A DNA stretch of 64,000 nucleotides from Gemmobacter nectariphilus (GTDB taxonomy: Bacteria; Pseudomonadota; Alphaproteobacteria; Rhodobacterales; Rhodobacteraceae). This document shows, in pieces, positions 46,154-55,993 of this stretch. Both the position numbers and the translations under genes were made by a program. Position 1 is the first letter of the stretch, and each line of letters opens with the position of its first letter. Under the pieces are notes generated by a model. The model saw only the letters and a list, made by a program, of their open reading frames with translations. It was not told the origin of the DNA and ran no database searches. The stretch spans positions 1 through 64,000 of the forward strand of contig DYMU01000008.1 in the NCBI GenBank assembly GCA_020721445.1, given 5' to 3'.

Positions 46154-48741
46154 CCGCGCGCGTAGAGTTGAATGGCCGTTGGTTTGACGCCACCGAAGGC
46201 CGTGATCTTTTGTCCACCTGTCTGGAAAACGGCGTTGATGTGCCGCATTTCTGCTGGCATGGCGCGCTGGGGTCGGTCGGGGCCTGCCGGCTGTGTGCGG
46301 TGCGGGTCTATTCCGGGCCGGATGACACCATGGGCCGGATCGAGATGTCCTGCATGACCCCGGTGCGCGACGGCATGCGGGTCGAGGTCGAGGATGCCGA
46401 GGCAGGCCGCTTCCGCGCCCATGTCATCGAATGGCTGATGCTGAACCACCCGCATGATTGCGCGGTGTGCGAAGAGGGCGGCGCCTGCCATCTGCAAGAC
46501 ATGACCGTGGCCACCGGCCACCGCAACCGCCGCTCCGACGCCCCCAAGCGCACCCACGCGCGCCAAGACCTTGGTCCCTTCCTGACGCATGAGATGAACC
46601 GCTGCATCGCCTGCTATCGCTGCGTGCGGTTCTACCGCGACTATGCCGGCGGCACCGATTTCAACGTGTTCGGCGCGCATGACCGGGTCTGGTTTGGCCG
46701 CGCCGAGGCCGGGGCGCTGGACAGCCCCTTTGCCGGCAATCTGGCCGAGATTTGCCCGACCGGCGTGTTTGATGACAAACAATGGTCGCAGCACTATGCC
46801 CGGCCATGGGACATGACCGAAACGCCTGCGATCTGCACCCATTGTTCGGTTGGTTGCAACATCACGCTGCACGAACGCGCGGGCACCCTGCGCAAGGTGC
46901 AAAACCGCTATCATGGTGCGATCAACGGGTTCTTCCTCTGCGACCGGGGCCGTTTCGGCCCGTGGTTTGTCGATGCGCCGGGCCGGATCACCGCCCCCCG
47001 CCAAAACGGCACCGCCATCGCACCCGACGCCGCCATCGCACTGGCCCGGCAGGCGGTGGCCGATGGCGCCATCGGCATCGGCTCGCCCCGCGCCTCGCTT
47101 GAGGCGAATTTCGCGCTGCGTGAATTGGTCGGCCCCGACCGCTTCTTTGCCGGGGTCAGCGATGCCGAGGCGGCGCAGGTCGCGCGCATGCTGGCGATCC
47201 TGCAAACCACGCCTGCCAGCCTTGCCACGATCAAGGATTTTGAATCCGCCGATGCCGCCCTGATCCTGGGCGAGGATCTGACCGCCACCGCGCCGCGCGC
47301 CGCCCTCGCCCTGCGTCAGGCCGCCCGAGGTGCCGAAAAGGCGCTGGCGGGCGAAAAGGGCGTGCCCGACTGGCTGGATCAGGCCGTGCGCGTGGCAGGC
47401 GAAGGTCGCCGCTCGCCCATCGCCATCGTGACACCCCTGCCCGATGCGCTGGATGATGCGGCCACGCATCCGCTGCGCCGCGCCCCCGATCAGGTGGCCA
47501 CCTTCGGCTTTGCCATCGCCGCCGCCCTGCGGGGCGAACCTTCGGACCCAGAAGCCCAAGCCGTGGCGCAGGCGTTGGCCGCCGCCCACGCCCCGCTGCT
47601 GGTTTCAGGTATTGGCCTGTCGCGCGCCGAACCGGCCGAGGCGTTGGCCTCAATCGCCGCAGCCCTTGGTGCCAAGGCCCGCATCGCCCTGTTCCCGGCC
47701 GAGGCGAACAGCTTTGGCCTCGCCCTGCTGTCGCCCAAAGGCGGGCTTGAATCGGCGCTTGCCGCAAACCCGGCCCCGCTGATCGTGCTGGAAAACGACC
47801 TTTACCACCGTGCCGATAGCGCAACCGTCAACGCGCTGCTGTCCCGCGCGCCGCTGACCATAGCCCTCGATTGCCTTGACACCGCCACCACCGCCCGCGC
47901 GGCCCTTGTGCTGCCAGTGGCCAGCATGGCCGAGGCGACGGGCACCTACATCAACAATGAGACCCGCGCCCAGCGCAGCCTTGCCGCCCGCCGCCCCACC
48001 GACGCCGCCCCCGCCGCATGGCGCGTGCTGGCGCAGATCGGCGGGCTGCTTGGCGATGCCCCAAGGCTGGATGACGTGCTGGCCGCGCTTGCGGCCCGGT
48101 CGCCTGCGCTGGCCGGGGCCGCCCTCGCCGCACCCCCGGCCACGGCGCTGCCCGCGGTCGCCCGCGCCCCCGAAAGCTATTCCGGCCGCACCGCGCATGA
48201 TCTGGCGGGTCGCGTGCCGCAAGGCACCCTTCCGCATCAAGACCCCGATTCCGGCATGGGCTGGTCGATGGAAGGCCTGCGTGGGGCCGGCGTGCCGCCT
48301 GCCCTTTCCACCGGGCCGCACCGGCCGGGGATGCATTCGGTCAGCGCCGCCTATGCCGCGCAAACCACCATCGGCGGGCCGCTGAAAGGCGGCGATCCGG
48401 GGGTGCTGCTGCTGGTAAAATCCGAAACCCAAGGCCAGGCCCTGACCGACCCCACCCCCAACGGCGATGGCCTGCGCTGGCTGCCGCTGCACAGCCCCTT
48501 TGCCGCCACCGAAACCGATCTCGCAAGCCCCCCGCTTGCCGCCCGCGCCCCCGCGCAGCACCTGCTGCTGCACCCTGACGATGCCACCCGCCTTGGCCTG
48601 ACGGCAGGTGCGCAAACGCTGGTTGATGGTCAACCTTGCGCCGCCCCGGTCACGCTGGACGCGGCCATGCCGCGCGGCTGGGTCGGCCTGACCGCACCGC
48701 GTGGCCGCAGTCCCCTTGTGACATTGGGGGCCGTGCCATGA
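46150..48741 (+). CDS. nuoG: NADH-quinone oxidoreductase subunit G with N7 cluster motif
   Basis: 863-residue iron-sulfur subunit. The N-terminal ferredoxin carries N1b (Cys35, Cys46, Cys49, Cys68), N5 (His100, Cys104, Cys107, Cys113) and N4 (Cys152, Cys155, Cys158, Cys202). Cys229-x2-Cys232-x3-Cys236-x27-Cys264 is the motif for the extra 4Fe-4S cluster N7, known in E. coli and Thermus but absent from mitochondrial and typical alphaproteobacterial NuoG. The long C-terminal half is the molybdopterin-oxidoreductase fold without cofactor. ATGA overlaps on both sides. Confidence 0.95.
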   Translation: MTARVELNGRWFDATEGRDLLSTCLENGVDVPHFCWHGALGSVGACRLCAVRVYSGPDDTMGRIEMSCMTPVRDGMRVEVEDAEAGRFRAHVIEWLMLNHPHDCAVCEEGGACHLQDMTVATGHRNRRSDAPKRTHARQDLGPFLTHEMNRCIACYRCVRFYRDYAGGTDFNVFGAHDRVWFGRAEAGALDSPFAGNLAEICPTGVFDDKQWSQHYARPWDMTETPAICTHCSVGCNITLHERAGTLRKVQNRYHGAINGFFLCDRGRFGPWFVDAPGRITAPRQNGTAIAPDAAIALARQAVADGAIGIGSPRASLEANFALRELVGPDRFFAGVSDAEAAQVARMLAILQTTPASLATIKDFESADAALILGEDLTATAPRAALALRQAARGAEKALAGEKGVPDWLDQAVRVAGEGRRSPIAIVTPLPDALDDAATHPLRRAPDQVATFGFAIAAALRGEPSDPEAQAVAQALAAAHAPLLVSGIGLSRAEPAEALASIAAALGAKARIALFPAEANSFGLALLSPKGGLESALAANPAPLIVLENDLYHRADSATVNALLSRAPLTIALDCLDTATTARAALVLPVASMAEATGTYINNETRAQRSLAARRPTDAAPAAWRVLAQIGGLLGDAPRLDDVLAALAARSPALAGAALAAPPATALPAVARAPESYSGRTAHDLAGRVPQGTLPHQDPDSGMGWSMEGLRGAGVPPALSTGPHRPGMHSVSAAYAAQTTIGGPLKGGDPGVLLLVKSETQGQALTDPTPNGDGLRWLPLHSPFAATETDLASPPLAARAPAQHLLLHPDDATRLGLTAGAQTLVDGQPCAAPVTLDAAMPRGWVGLTAPRGRSPLVTLGAVP

Positions 48742-49703
48742 TCTTGCAAAGCCTTCTGATCACACTCTTTTCCATCATCCTTATCGCTGCCCTGCTGACC
48801 GCCGCAGGCGTCTTCACTTGGGTGGAACGCCGGGTCTTGGGCTTTTTTCAGGAACGCCTTGGCCCCAACCGCGTCGGCCCTTTCGGCTTTTTGCAATGGA
48901 TCGCCGACACGGTGAAACTGATCACCAAGGAAGACGCGCTGCCGCCCGATGCCGATGTGGTGTCCTACCGTCTTGCCCCGGTTCTGGTGGCGGTGCCCAT
49001 GCTGGCGGGCTTTGGCGTGGTGGCCTTTGGCCCCGGCCTTGCGATTTCGTCGCTCGACATGGGGCTGATGTTCGCCATGGGCATGCTGGCGCTGACGGTC
49101 TACGGCATCGTCCTTGGCGCCTGGGCGTCGCGCAACCGCTATGCCATGCTGGGCGGCTTGCGCGCGGCGGCGCAGCTTCTGGCCTACGAATCCTTTCTGG
49201 GCCTGTCGCTGATGGGGGTGGTGCTGCTGGCGGGCAGCTTCACGATGGGCGACATCGTGCTGGCGCAACAGGACTATTGGTTCATCCTGCTGCAACCCCT
49301 TGGCGCGGTGCTGTTCTTCATAGCAGGCATTGGTGCCGCCCACCGCCTGCCGTTCGATTTGCAGGAATCCGAGCAAGACCTGGTTGCCGGTTTCATGACC
49401 GAATATTCCGGCATGAGCTTTGCGCTGTTCTTTCTGGGCGAATACCTTGCCGTGCTGCTGGTGGCGTCGCTGTTCACCACGCTGTTCTTGGGCGGCTGGC
49501 TGGGGCCCTTCCTGCCCGGGCCGGTGTGGTTCGGGCTCAAGGTCGGCATCATTGCCTTTGTCTTCATCTGGCTGCGCGCAGCATTGCCGCGCCCGCGCTA
49601 TGACCAACTGATCTCGTTTGCCTGGAAAATCGCCCTGCCGCTGGCGCTGCTGAACCTGCTGGCAACCGGCTGGATTCTGGCTGTCTGGAGGGCTGCACCA
49701 TGA
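48738..49703 (+). CDS. nuoH: NADH-quinone oxidoreductase subunit H
   Basis: 321-residue membrane subunit forming the quinone channel, with eight predicted helices. Motifs are [37 protein letters not shown] near 25-60, [32 protein letters not shown] (the Glu-rich loop at the E-channel) near 205-240 and [19 protein letters not shown] near 285. Interacts with NuoA, B and CD. ATGA overlaps on both sides. Confidence 0.95.
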   Translation: MILQSLLITLFSIILIAALLTAAGVFTWVERRVLGFFQERLGPNRVGPFGFLQWIADTVKLITKEDALPPDADVVSYRLAPVLVAVPMLAGFGVVAFGPGLAISSLDMGLMFAMGMLALTVYGIVLGAWASRNRYAMLGGLRAAAQLLAYESFLGLSLMGVVLLAGSFTMGDIVLAQQDYWFILLQPLGAVLFFIAGIGAAHRLPFDLQESEQDLVAGFMTEYSGMSFALFFLGEYLAVLLVASLFTTLFLGGWLGPFLPGPVWFGLKVGIIAFVFIWLRAALPRPRYDQLISFAWKIALPLALLNLLATGWILAVWRAAP

Positions 49704-50194
49704 TCGGCATCCTGTCATCGCTGATGCGCATCGGGCGGATGCTGGGCGCGAAAACCCAGACGCGGGCCTACCCCGAGGAAAAGCCGGTTTTGCCGCCGCG
49801 TTACCGCGCCCGCATCATCCTGACCCGCGATCCCGACGGTCAGGAACGCTGTGTTGCGTGCAACCTGTGCGCCGCCGTCTGCCCGGTCGATTGCATTGAC
49901 GTGGTCAAGGCCGAGACGGAAGACGGGCACTGGTACCCAGAAACCTTCCGCATCAACTTTGCCCGCTGCATCTTTTGCGGCTTTTGCGAGGAAGCCTGCC
50001 CCACCTCGGCCATCCAGTTGACCCCCGATTTCGAACTGGCCGATTACGCGCGCTCGTCGCTGATCTATGACAAGGAACACCTGACGATCGCCGGCGAAGG
50101 CAAGCATCCCGGCTATCGCTATTGGGATATCGCGGGCAAGGCCAAGACCGAAGCCGAGGCCCCCCCCGTCGATGTCAGGGATCTGTTGCCATGA
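49700..50194 (+). CDS. nuoI: NADH-quinone oxidoreductase subunit I
   Basis: 164-residue dicluster ferredoxin with [17 protein letters not shown] and [17 protein letters not shown], the ligands of clusters N6a and N6b, plus the membrane-contacting N-terminal helix region ([20 protein letters not shown]). Passes electrons to N2 on NuoB. ATGA overlaps on both sides. Confidence 0.95.
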   Translation: MIGILSSLMRIGRMLGAKTQTRAYPEEKPVLPPRYRARIILTRDPDGQERCVACNLCAAVCPVDCIDVVKAETEDGHWYPETFRINFARCIFCGFCEEACPTSAIQLTPDFELADYARSSLIYDKEHLTIAGEGKHPGYRYWDIAGKAKTEAEAPPVDVRDLLP

Positions 50195-50715
50195 TCGGTT
50201 GGTTTCCCCTGTTTCTCGGCACTGTGGCGCTGGTCTCGGCGGCGCTTACGGTCACGCGGCCTTCGGTCGTGCACGGGTTGATGTGGCTGGTCGCGGCGCT
50301 TTTGTCGCTGGCGGGCACCTTCTTTGCGCTGGGCGCGGGTTTTGCCGGGGCAGTGCAGATCCTGATCTATGCCGGGGCGATTTTGGCGGTGTTCGTGTTT
50401 GTGGTGATGACCTTCGACGCCTCGCCGCCCGCATTGGCGCGCGAACGGCTGCGGCTGAAGCAAGCCGCGCGCGGACCGCTGCTGATGGTGCTGGCGCTTG
50501 GGCTGCCGCTGATCTTCGGGCTGTGGGGCGGGGCGGTGGCCAGCGGGCTTGCCCCCGGCGGCGTGGTGCCGGTGCAGGCGGTGGGCGGGCTGCTGTTCGG
50601 GCCTTGGGCCGTGGCGGTGGAAATCGCGTCCTTCCTGCTGATCGCGGCCCTGCTGGGCGCGCGGCATCTGGTGCGCCGCGATCCACCGCAAGACAGCGAA
50701 AGGCATGCGCCATGA
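50191..50715 (+). CDS. nuoJ: NADH-quinone oxidoreductase subunit J
   Basis: 174-residue membrane subunit with five helices. The helix-3 segment [24 protein letters not shown] is the NuoJ signature, including the pi-bulge/gating helix TM3. Overlaps nuoI and nuoK by ATGA. Confidence 0.93.
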   Translation: MIGWFPLFLGTVALVSAALTVTRPSVVHGLMWLVAALLSLAGTFFALGAGFAGAVQILIYAGAILAVFVFVVMTFDASPPALARERLRLKQAARGPLLMVLALGLPLIFGLWGGAVASGLAPGGVVPVQAVGGLLFGPWAVAVEIASFLLIAALLGARHLVRRDPPQDSERHAP

Positions 50716-51020
50716 CCGACACCTTCCTGATCGGCATGCTGGTGCTGGCGGCGGGGCTGTTTGCCGTCGGCCTGTTTGGCGTGCTGGCCCGCCGCGCGGT
50801 GCTGTTCCAGCTTTTGTCGCTTGAGGTGATGCTGTCAGGCCCGTCGCTGGCCTTTATCGCCGCCGGGGCGCGGCATGGCGATCCGGCGGGTCAGGGCATG
50901 TTCGTGCTGGTGCTGATCCTTGCCGCCGCCGAGGTGGCGCTTGGCCTTGCGCTCTATCTGCGCATGGCGCGCACCGCCAATGTCACCGACAGCGACAGCA
51001 TCCGCGATCTGAGGCACTGA
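50712..51020 (+). CDS. nuoK: NADH-quinone oxidoreductase subunit K
   Basis: 102-residue three-helix membrane subunit, homologous to MrpC. The conserved membrane glutamates are in LLSLEVMLSGPSLAF and in LAAAEVALGLALYLR. Overlaps nuoJ by ATGA and lies 3 bp before nuoL. The open frame also runs upstream through nuoJ in another register and is rejected. Confidence 0.93.
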   Translation: MTDTFLIGMLVLAAGLFAVGLFGVLARRAVLFQLLSLEVMLSGPSLAFIAAGARHGDPAGQGMFVLVLILAAAEVALGLALYLRMARTANVTDSDSIRDLRH

Positions 51021-51023
51021 CAG

Positions 51024-53042
51024 ATGACGCTTTCCCCCGCCCTCATCCTGCTTCTGGTGCCAAGCTTCGCGCTTGCCGCCTTCATGGTGCTGGGGCTTTA
51101 CCCCTACACTCTGCGGCGCAGACAGGTGCATATCATCGCGCTCTTGGGCGGGGGCCTGCCGCTGCTGCTGATGGCACCGCTGACCGCGCTGTGTGCCGCA
51201 GGCCATTGCCTTGGCGTGGTGCCGATCTTTACCCTGACGGTGGGCCAATCGGTGGTGGCGTTGGCCCTGTCGCTGGACCCGCTGGGGGCCACCATCGGCC
51301 TGACCGTCTCGGCCATCGGCGCGGCGGTGCTGGTCTATTCCATCACCTACATGGCCGCCACGTCCCTGGCCGACCTGCGCCGGTTCTTTGCCCTGATGAA
51401 CCTGTTTCTGGCCGCCATGCTGACCATGGTTCTGGCCGGTGACAGCATCGTCTTCTTCCTGGGGTGGGAGTTGATGGGCCTGTGCAGCTATTTCCTGATC
51501 GCCTACAACACCACCTCGGCTGAATCCATCACCGCAGGCCGCAAGGCTTTTATCATGACGCGGGTGGCGGATGCCTACCTGCTTGCCGCGCTGCTGTTGC
51601 TGTTCTTGCACGCAAATTCGGTGCGCCTTGACGTCTTGATCCCGGCAAGTGCCACCCTTGATGCGACGATGACCACCGTGATCGCGGCACTGCTTCTGGG
51701 CGGGGCCATGGGCAAATCGGCGCAGGTGCCGTTTCACACCTGGCTGCCCTCGGCCATGGCGGGGCCAACGCCGGTGTCGGCACTGTTGCACTCGGCCACC
51801 ATGGTGGCGGCGGGGGCGTTCTTGCTGATGCGCTTTGCCCCGCTGATGCAACTGGCGCCCATGGTGCAGGTGGCGGCGGCGGTGCTGGGGGTGGCAACCG
51901 CGGCTTATGGCGCGATGTCGGCACTGTTCCAGCAGGATGTGAAACGCCTGCTGGCCTATTCGTCGATCAGCCAGATCGGCTTCATGATGCTGTCGCTGGG
52001 TGTGGGCGCACCCGAGGCGGCGGCCGCGCATTTCGTGATGCACGCGATCTTCAAGTCCCTGCTGTTCCTGGCCGCGGGCGACATCACCCATGGCTGCGTC
52101 GAGGGCACCGACCTGTCGTCGATGCGCGGGGCCTGGACACGCAAACCCGTCAGCTATGTGGCCTTTGTCGCGGGCGGTGCCTCGCTGGCGGGCCTGCCGA
52201 TGGTCACGGCGGGCTGGTGGTCCAAAGAGGCCATCCTCACTGCGGTTCAGGGCTTTGGCGCCATCGGGCAGGTGTTGTGGCTGGGCGCGGTGCTGACGGC
52301 GCTGTTGACCGGGGCCTATGCGTCGCGGGCCATCATGATCGGGCTGATGCCGATGCGCGAGACCGATATGCCAAACGCGGGCAATGTCCACCGGCACGAG
52401 GCCCCGCGCACCGGCACCATCTGGACCAACCTGCCGCTGATGCTGCTGGCCACGGGGGCGATCGTGGCCGGGGTGCTGGTCACGCCGATCATGCATTTTC
52501 TGGGGGCCGAAGAACCGCATGCCTCGGCGTTTTCGGTTTACGTTGCCGCTGCCGCACCCTTGCTGGGGGTGGGTCTTGCACTGGCGCTGGTGTTTGTGCC
52601 GTGGCTGTCCGAAGGCTTGCGCAACGTCCGCGCCATCAGCCGCAAGGCCCGCAAGATGCCGCGCCGGGGCGAGGGCGGGGCCAACAGCCGCTTTGTCAGG
52701 CTGGCGCTCTGGCTCAACTGGGGAATGCGGTTTGACGGCCTGTATCAGGTGATGTTCGTGCGCCCCTTTGTGAAAGGCGTGCGCTGGCTGAACGGATACG
52801 GCAAGGCCCCCGCCGACCCGGTGGGCACATGGCCGGTGCTGGCACTGGTCTGGCTGCAACAGAAAATCACCGCCCCCCTCGCGCCGGACTGGTTTGACAA
52901 GCTCTGGATGAGGGGGGGGGCTGGCGTTGTCCGGCTGTGGGCGCTGGCGCGCACGGTCCAGACAGGCCGTGTCCGTGACTATGGCTTTGCCATGGCCGGC
53001 GGCATAGCCGGACTTTTACTGCTGGTTTGGGGAACACCATGA
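51024..53042 (+). CDS. nuoL: NADH-quinone oxidoreductase subunit L
   Basis: 672-residue antiporter-like proton pump subunit. Core helices contain FFLGWELMGLCSYFLIAYN (proton-channel Glu), the Lys of GGAMGKSAQVPFHTWLPSAMAGPTPVSALLHSATMV, and QDVKRLLAYSSISQIGFMML. The C-terminal lateral helix HL and final helix follow the loop RAISRKARKMPRRGEGGANSR. A G9 run at 52912-52920 lies in codons before the last helix, and a slip there would truncate it. It overlaps nuoM by ATGA. Confidence 0.94.
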   Translation: MTLSPALILLLVPSFALAAFMVLGLYPYTLRRRQVHIIALLGGGLPLLLMAPLTALCAAGHCLGVVPIFTLTVGQSVVALALSLDPLGATIGLTVSAIGAAVLVYSITYMAATSLADLRRFFALMNLFLAAMLTMVLAGDSIVFFLGWELMGLCSYFLIAYNTTSAESITAGRKAFIMTRVADAYLLAALLLLFLHANSVRLDVLIPASATLDATMTTVIAALLLGGAMGKSAQVPFHTWLPSAMAGPTPVSALLHSATMVAAGAFLLMRFAPLMQLAPMVQVAAAVLGVATAAYGAMSALFQQDVKRLLAYSSISQIGFMMLSLGVGAPEAAAAHFVMHAIFKSLLFLAAGDITHGCVEGTDLSSMRGAWTRKPVSYVAFVAGGASLAGLPMVTAGWWSKEAILTAVQGFGAIGQVLWLGAVLTALLTGAYASRAIMIGLMPMRETDMPNAGNVHRHEAPRTGTIWTNLPLMLLATGAIVAGVLVTPIMHFLGAEEPHASAFSVYVAAAAPLLGVGLALALVFVPWLSEGLRNVRAISRKARKMPRRGEGGANSRFVRLALWLNWGMRFDGLYQVMFVRPFVKGVRWLNGYGKAPADPVGTWPVLALVWLQQKITAPLAPDWFDKLWMRGGAGVVRLWALARTVQTGRVRDYGFAMAGGIAGLLLLVWGTP

Positions 53043-54532
53043 CACTTGGCGCAATCATCCTTTTGCCCTTCTTCGGCGGCCTTGTGGCGCTGTTTGCCAA
53101 CCTGATCTGGCCACGCACCGACCGCTGGGTGGCGCTTGTCTCGCTGGTGCTGGGCATGCTGGCGCTGATCTTCGTCACCGCCGAGGGCGTGCTGACCGGC
53201 GGCAGCGCCGCCGGCATCGAGGGCGAGGCCGGGCGCTGGCTGGCCCTGCATCGGTCCGACTGGGCCCCGTCGCTTGGCGTGCAGATCCTGCTGGCGATGG
53301 ATGGCTTTTCCGGCGTCTTGCTGTTCCTGTCGCTGGGCCTTGGCATCCTGACCGTCATCCTGTCGTGGAACGAGACCGAGAAATCCGCGCTGTTGATGGC
53401 CGCGCTGTGCTGGACCGTGGCCACCTCGAACGGCGTGTTCCTGGCCTTTGACCTCTTGGTCTTCGCCTTCTTCTGGGAACTGATGATGGTCCCTGCGTTC
53501 CTGATGATCGCGATCTGGGGCCACGGCACGCGTGAGGCGACCGCGATCAAGTTCCTGATCTTCAACACCATCGCGGGCCTGGGCCTGCTGGCCGCCGTGT
53601 TCTATCTGGGCTCCACCGGCGAAAATGGTGTCACCTTCGATGCCTTCGTGATCGCCGGGCGCGACATCAGCCCCTATGTCCAGACATGGCTGCTGGCGGG
53701 CTTTGCGCTGGCCTTCATGGTCAAGCTGCCGGTGCCGCCGTTCCATGCCTGGCTGCCCGATGCCCATACCCAGGCCCCCACCGTCGGGTCGATCCTGCTG
53801 GCCGGGCTTTTGCTGAAAACCGGGGCTTACGGCCTGTTCCGCTTTCCCGCCATGCTGTTCCCCGATGGCTTTGCGGTGCTGGCACCCTATGGCCTGATCC
53901 TGGGGTCATTCGGCACCATCTATGGCGCGCTGGTCGCCTGCGGCCAGACCGATGCCAAGCGGCTGGTCGCCTATACCTCGGTCGCGCACATGAGCGTGGT
54001 TCTGATGGGCATCTGCGGCGGCGTGCACTTTTCGATGATGGGCGCGGGCATCGTGATGGTGGCGCACGCCTTTTCCGCCTCGGCGCTGTTCTTGCTGATC
54101 GGCGCGATCTATGACCGCGTCGGCACCCGCGACATCCGCGAGCTTGGCGGGCTGCAACGCAACGCGCCGCGCTTTGCCGCCACCTTCGCGCTGTTCTTTT
54201 CCGCCACCCTTGCCATGCCCGGCACCGCCAACTTTCTGGGCGAGGCGCTGGTGATCACCGGCATGTTTCAGGTCAACTGGGTCTATGCCTCGATCACCCT
54301 GATCTCGCTGGTGATCTCGGTGGTCTATGCAACAAGGCTGTTCCAGCGCGTGGTCTTTGGCGCCTCGCGCAAGGCCGAGGTCAAGCAAGACCTGACCTGG
54401 CGCGAACTTGGCCCGATCCTGGTGCTGGGTGCCGGCACGCTGTTCTTCGGCCTGTTGCCACAGGGCCTGATGGTGGCGCTTGACCCGGCGGTCAACGCCG
54501 CTGTCGATGGCATCAGGGCGGTGCAGAAATGA
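53039..54532 (+). CDS. nuoM: NADH-quinone oxidoreductase subunit M
   Basis: 497-residue antiporter-like subunit. Landmarks are FDLLVFAFFWELMMVPAFLMIAIWG (proton-channel Glu), FMVKLPVPPFHAWLPDAHTQAPTVGSILLAG with the broken-helix Lys/His, and TDAKRLVAYTSVAHMSVVLMG. The ATG at 53039 (MTLGAIILLPFFGG) lies in the ATGA overlap with nuoL. Confidence 0.95.
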   Translation: MTLGAIILLPFFGGLVALFANLIWPRTDRWVALVSLVLGMLALIFVTAEGVLTGGSAAGIEGEAGRWLALHRSDWAPSLGVQILLAMDGFSGVLLFLSLGLGILTVILSWNETEKSALLMAALCWTVATSNGVFLAFDLLVFAFFWELMMVPAFLMIAIWGHGTREATAIKFLIFNTIAGLGLLAAVFYLGSTGENGVTFDAFVIAGRDISPYVQTWLLAGFALAFMVKLPVPPFHAWLPDAHTQAPTVGSILLAGLLLKTGAYGLFRFPAMLFPDGFAVLAPYGLILGSFGTIYGALVACGQTDAKRLVAYTSVAHMSVVLMGICGGVHFSMMGAGIVMVAHAFSASALFLLIGAIYDRVGTRDIRELGGLQRNAPRFAATFALFFSATLAMPGTANFLGEALVITGMFQVNWVYASITLISLVISVVYATRLFQRVVFGASRKAEVKQDLTWRELGPILVLGAGTLFFGLLPQGLMVALDPAVNAAVDGIRAVQK

Positions 54533-55896
54533 CACCGGCCGACCTTGCCGCACTGGCCCCGCTGATCGTCCTTGGTCTGGCGATCGTGGTGTCGATGCTG
54601 CTGGCCCCCAGGGCCGATGCCGTTCTGGTGCGCTTTGTGGCCGCGCTGGGGCCCTTTGCGGCGATGGGAATCGCGGTGATGCGGCTGGGTGCCCCGTCGC
54701 TGCCGGTGCCGGCGCTGCTGGTTGATGACGGCTTTGCCCGGCTTGGCGTGGCGCTGGTGGCGGCCACCGGACTGGCCTGCCTGATCTTTCTGCGCCCCGC
54801 ACAGCCCGCCCGCGAAGGCCCGCCGCTGATGGTGCTGGCCACGCTGGGCGGCGCGGTTCTGGCCATGGCACAACACGCGGCCACGGTGTTTCTGGGGCTT
54901 GAGATCATCACCCTGTCGCTTCTGGCAATGACCGTGCTGCCGCGCAGCAACGCGTCACTCGAAGCGGCCTACAAGCTGCTGATCCTTGGTGCCATCGGCG
55001 CTGCGGCCCTGCTCTTGGGCTTTGCGCTGGCCTATGCCCAGACCGGCGATCTGTCGCTGGGCGCATGGTCTGGTTCTGGCTCTGGCATGCTGGTGCGGCT
55101 GGGTGCGGCGCTGTTGCTGGCGGGGATCGCCTTCAAGTTTTCGCTGGTGCCGTTCCACATGTGGACACCCGACCTGTTTTCCGGCGCGCCGCCTGCGGTT
55201 GCCGCCTTTGCCGGCGTTGCCTCGAAGGTGGCGGTGGCGGTGGTGCTGATCCGGCTTGCCGCCACCCCGATGCCCGAACCGGTGTGGAGCACGGGCCTTG
55301 CCGCCATCGGCATGGCCTCCATCCTGCTGGGCAACATTCAGGCCCTGCGTCAGCCGTCGCTGGTGCGGATGCTGGGCTATTCGGCGGTGGCGCATTCCGG
55401 CTATGTCGCGGTCATCCTGGCCTCGGGCGCGCCGCTGGGGGCCGAGGCCGCGCTGTTCTACCTTGCCTCCTATGCCCCCGGCCTGATCGCAGCGTTCTGC
55501 GTCGCCGCAGGCATCGGCGGCACCCCGATGCTGGACGATCTGCGCGGCCTGATCTGGCGCAGCCCGATTGCCGGGGCGGCGCTGGCGCTGGCCCTGCTGT
55601 CGCTGGCCGGGCTTCCGGCGTCGGTCGGTTTCCTGGGAAAGTTCTACCTGTTCACCGCGCTGATCGAGGCGCAGGCCTGGGCCCTGCTGGCCGTGGCGGC
55701 GGTGGGCTCGGCGCTTGGGCTTTATTTCTACATGGTGTTCATGGTCACGCTGTTTCGCCGCGATGACACGCCCCGCCCCATCCCGCAGTTCCAGACCGCC
55801 GATACCATCTTGCTGCTGGCCGCCTCTGGCATGATCGCGGCACTGGGGGTCAACCCCAACCCGCTGGTCAATCTGGTGCGGCTGGCGCTGCCATAG
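54529..55896 (+). CDS. nuoN: NADH-quinone oxidoreductase subunit N
   Basis: 455-residue antiporter-like subunit completing the membrane arm. Motifs are VFLGLEIITLSLLAMTV (Glu), FKFSLVPFHMWTPDLFSGAPPAVAAFAGVASKVA with the key Lys, and QPSLVRMLGYSAVAHSGYVAV. It starts in an ATGA overlap with nuoM and is the last gene of the operon. It ends 97 bp before gpmI. Confidence 0.95.
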   Translation: MTPADLAALAPLIVLGLAIVVSMLLAPRADAVLVRFVAALGPFAAMGIAVMRLGAPSLPVPALLVDDGFARLGVALVAATGLACLIFLRPAQPAREGPPLMVLATLGGAVLAMAQHAATVFLGLEIITLSLLAMTVLPRSNASLEAAYKLLILGAIGAAALLLGFALAYAQTGDLSLGAWSGSGSGMLVRLGAALLLAGIAFKFSLVPFHMWTPDLFSGAPPAVAAFAGVASKVAVAVVLIRLAATPMPEPVWSTGLAAIGMASILLGNIQALRQPSLVRMLGYSAVAHSGYVAVILASGAPLGAEAALFYLASYAPGLIAAFCVAAGIGGTPMLDDLRGLIWRSPIAGAALALALLSLAGLPASVGFLGKFYLFTALIEAQAWALLAVAAVGSALGLYFYMVFMVTLFRRDDTPRPIPQFQTADTILLLAASGMIAALGVNPNPLVNLVRLALP

Positions 55897-55906
55897 CCGC
55901 TTGGCA

Positions 55907-55959
55907 GCCCCGCCGCCATGCGGGGGCCGCACCCTTGCACAGCCTGCACGCCGCAGGCT
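55907..55959 (+). terminator. Hairpins after the nuo operon
   Basis: A GCCCCGC/GCGGGGGC stem (55907-55927) is followed by a perfect AGCCTGC/GCAGGCT stem (55941-55959) with a 5-base loop. No T-run follows, so termination would be weak or Rho-dependent, and some nuo transcript may read through to gpmI. Confidence 0.35.
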
Positions 55960-55993
55960 ATGACTTGGCCCAACCCCAGCCATGAGGCAGACC

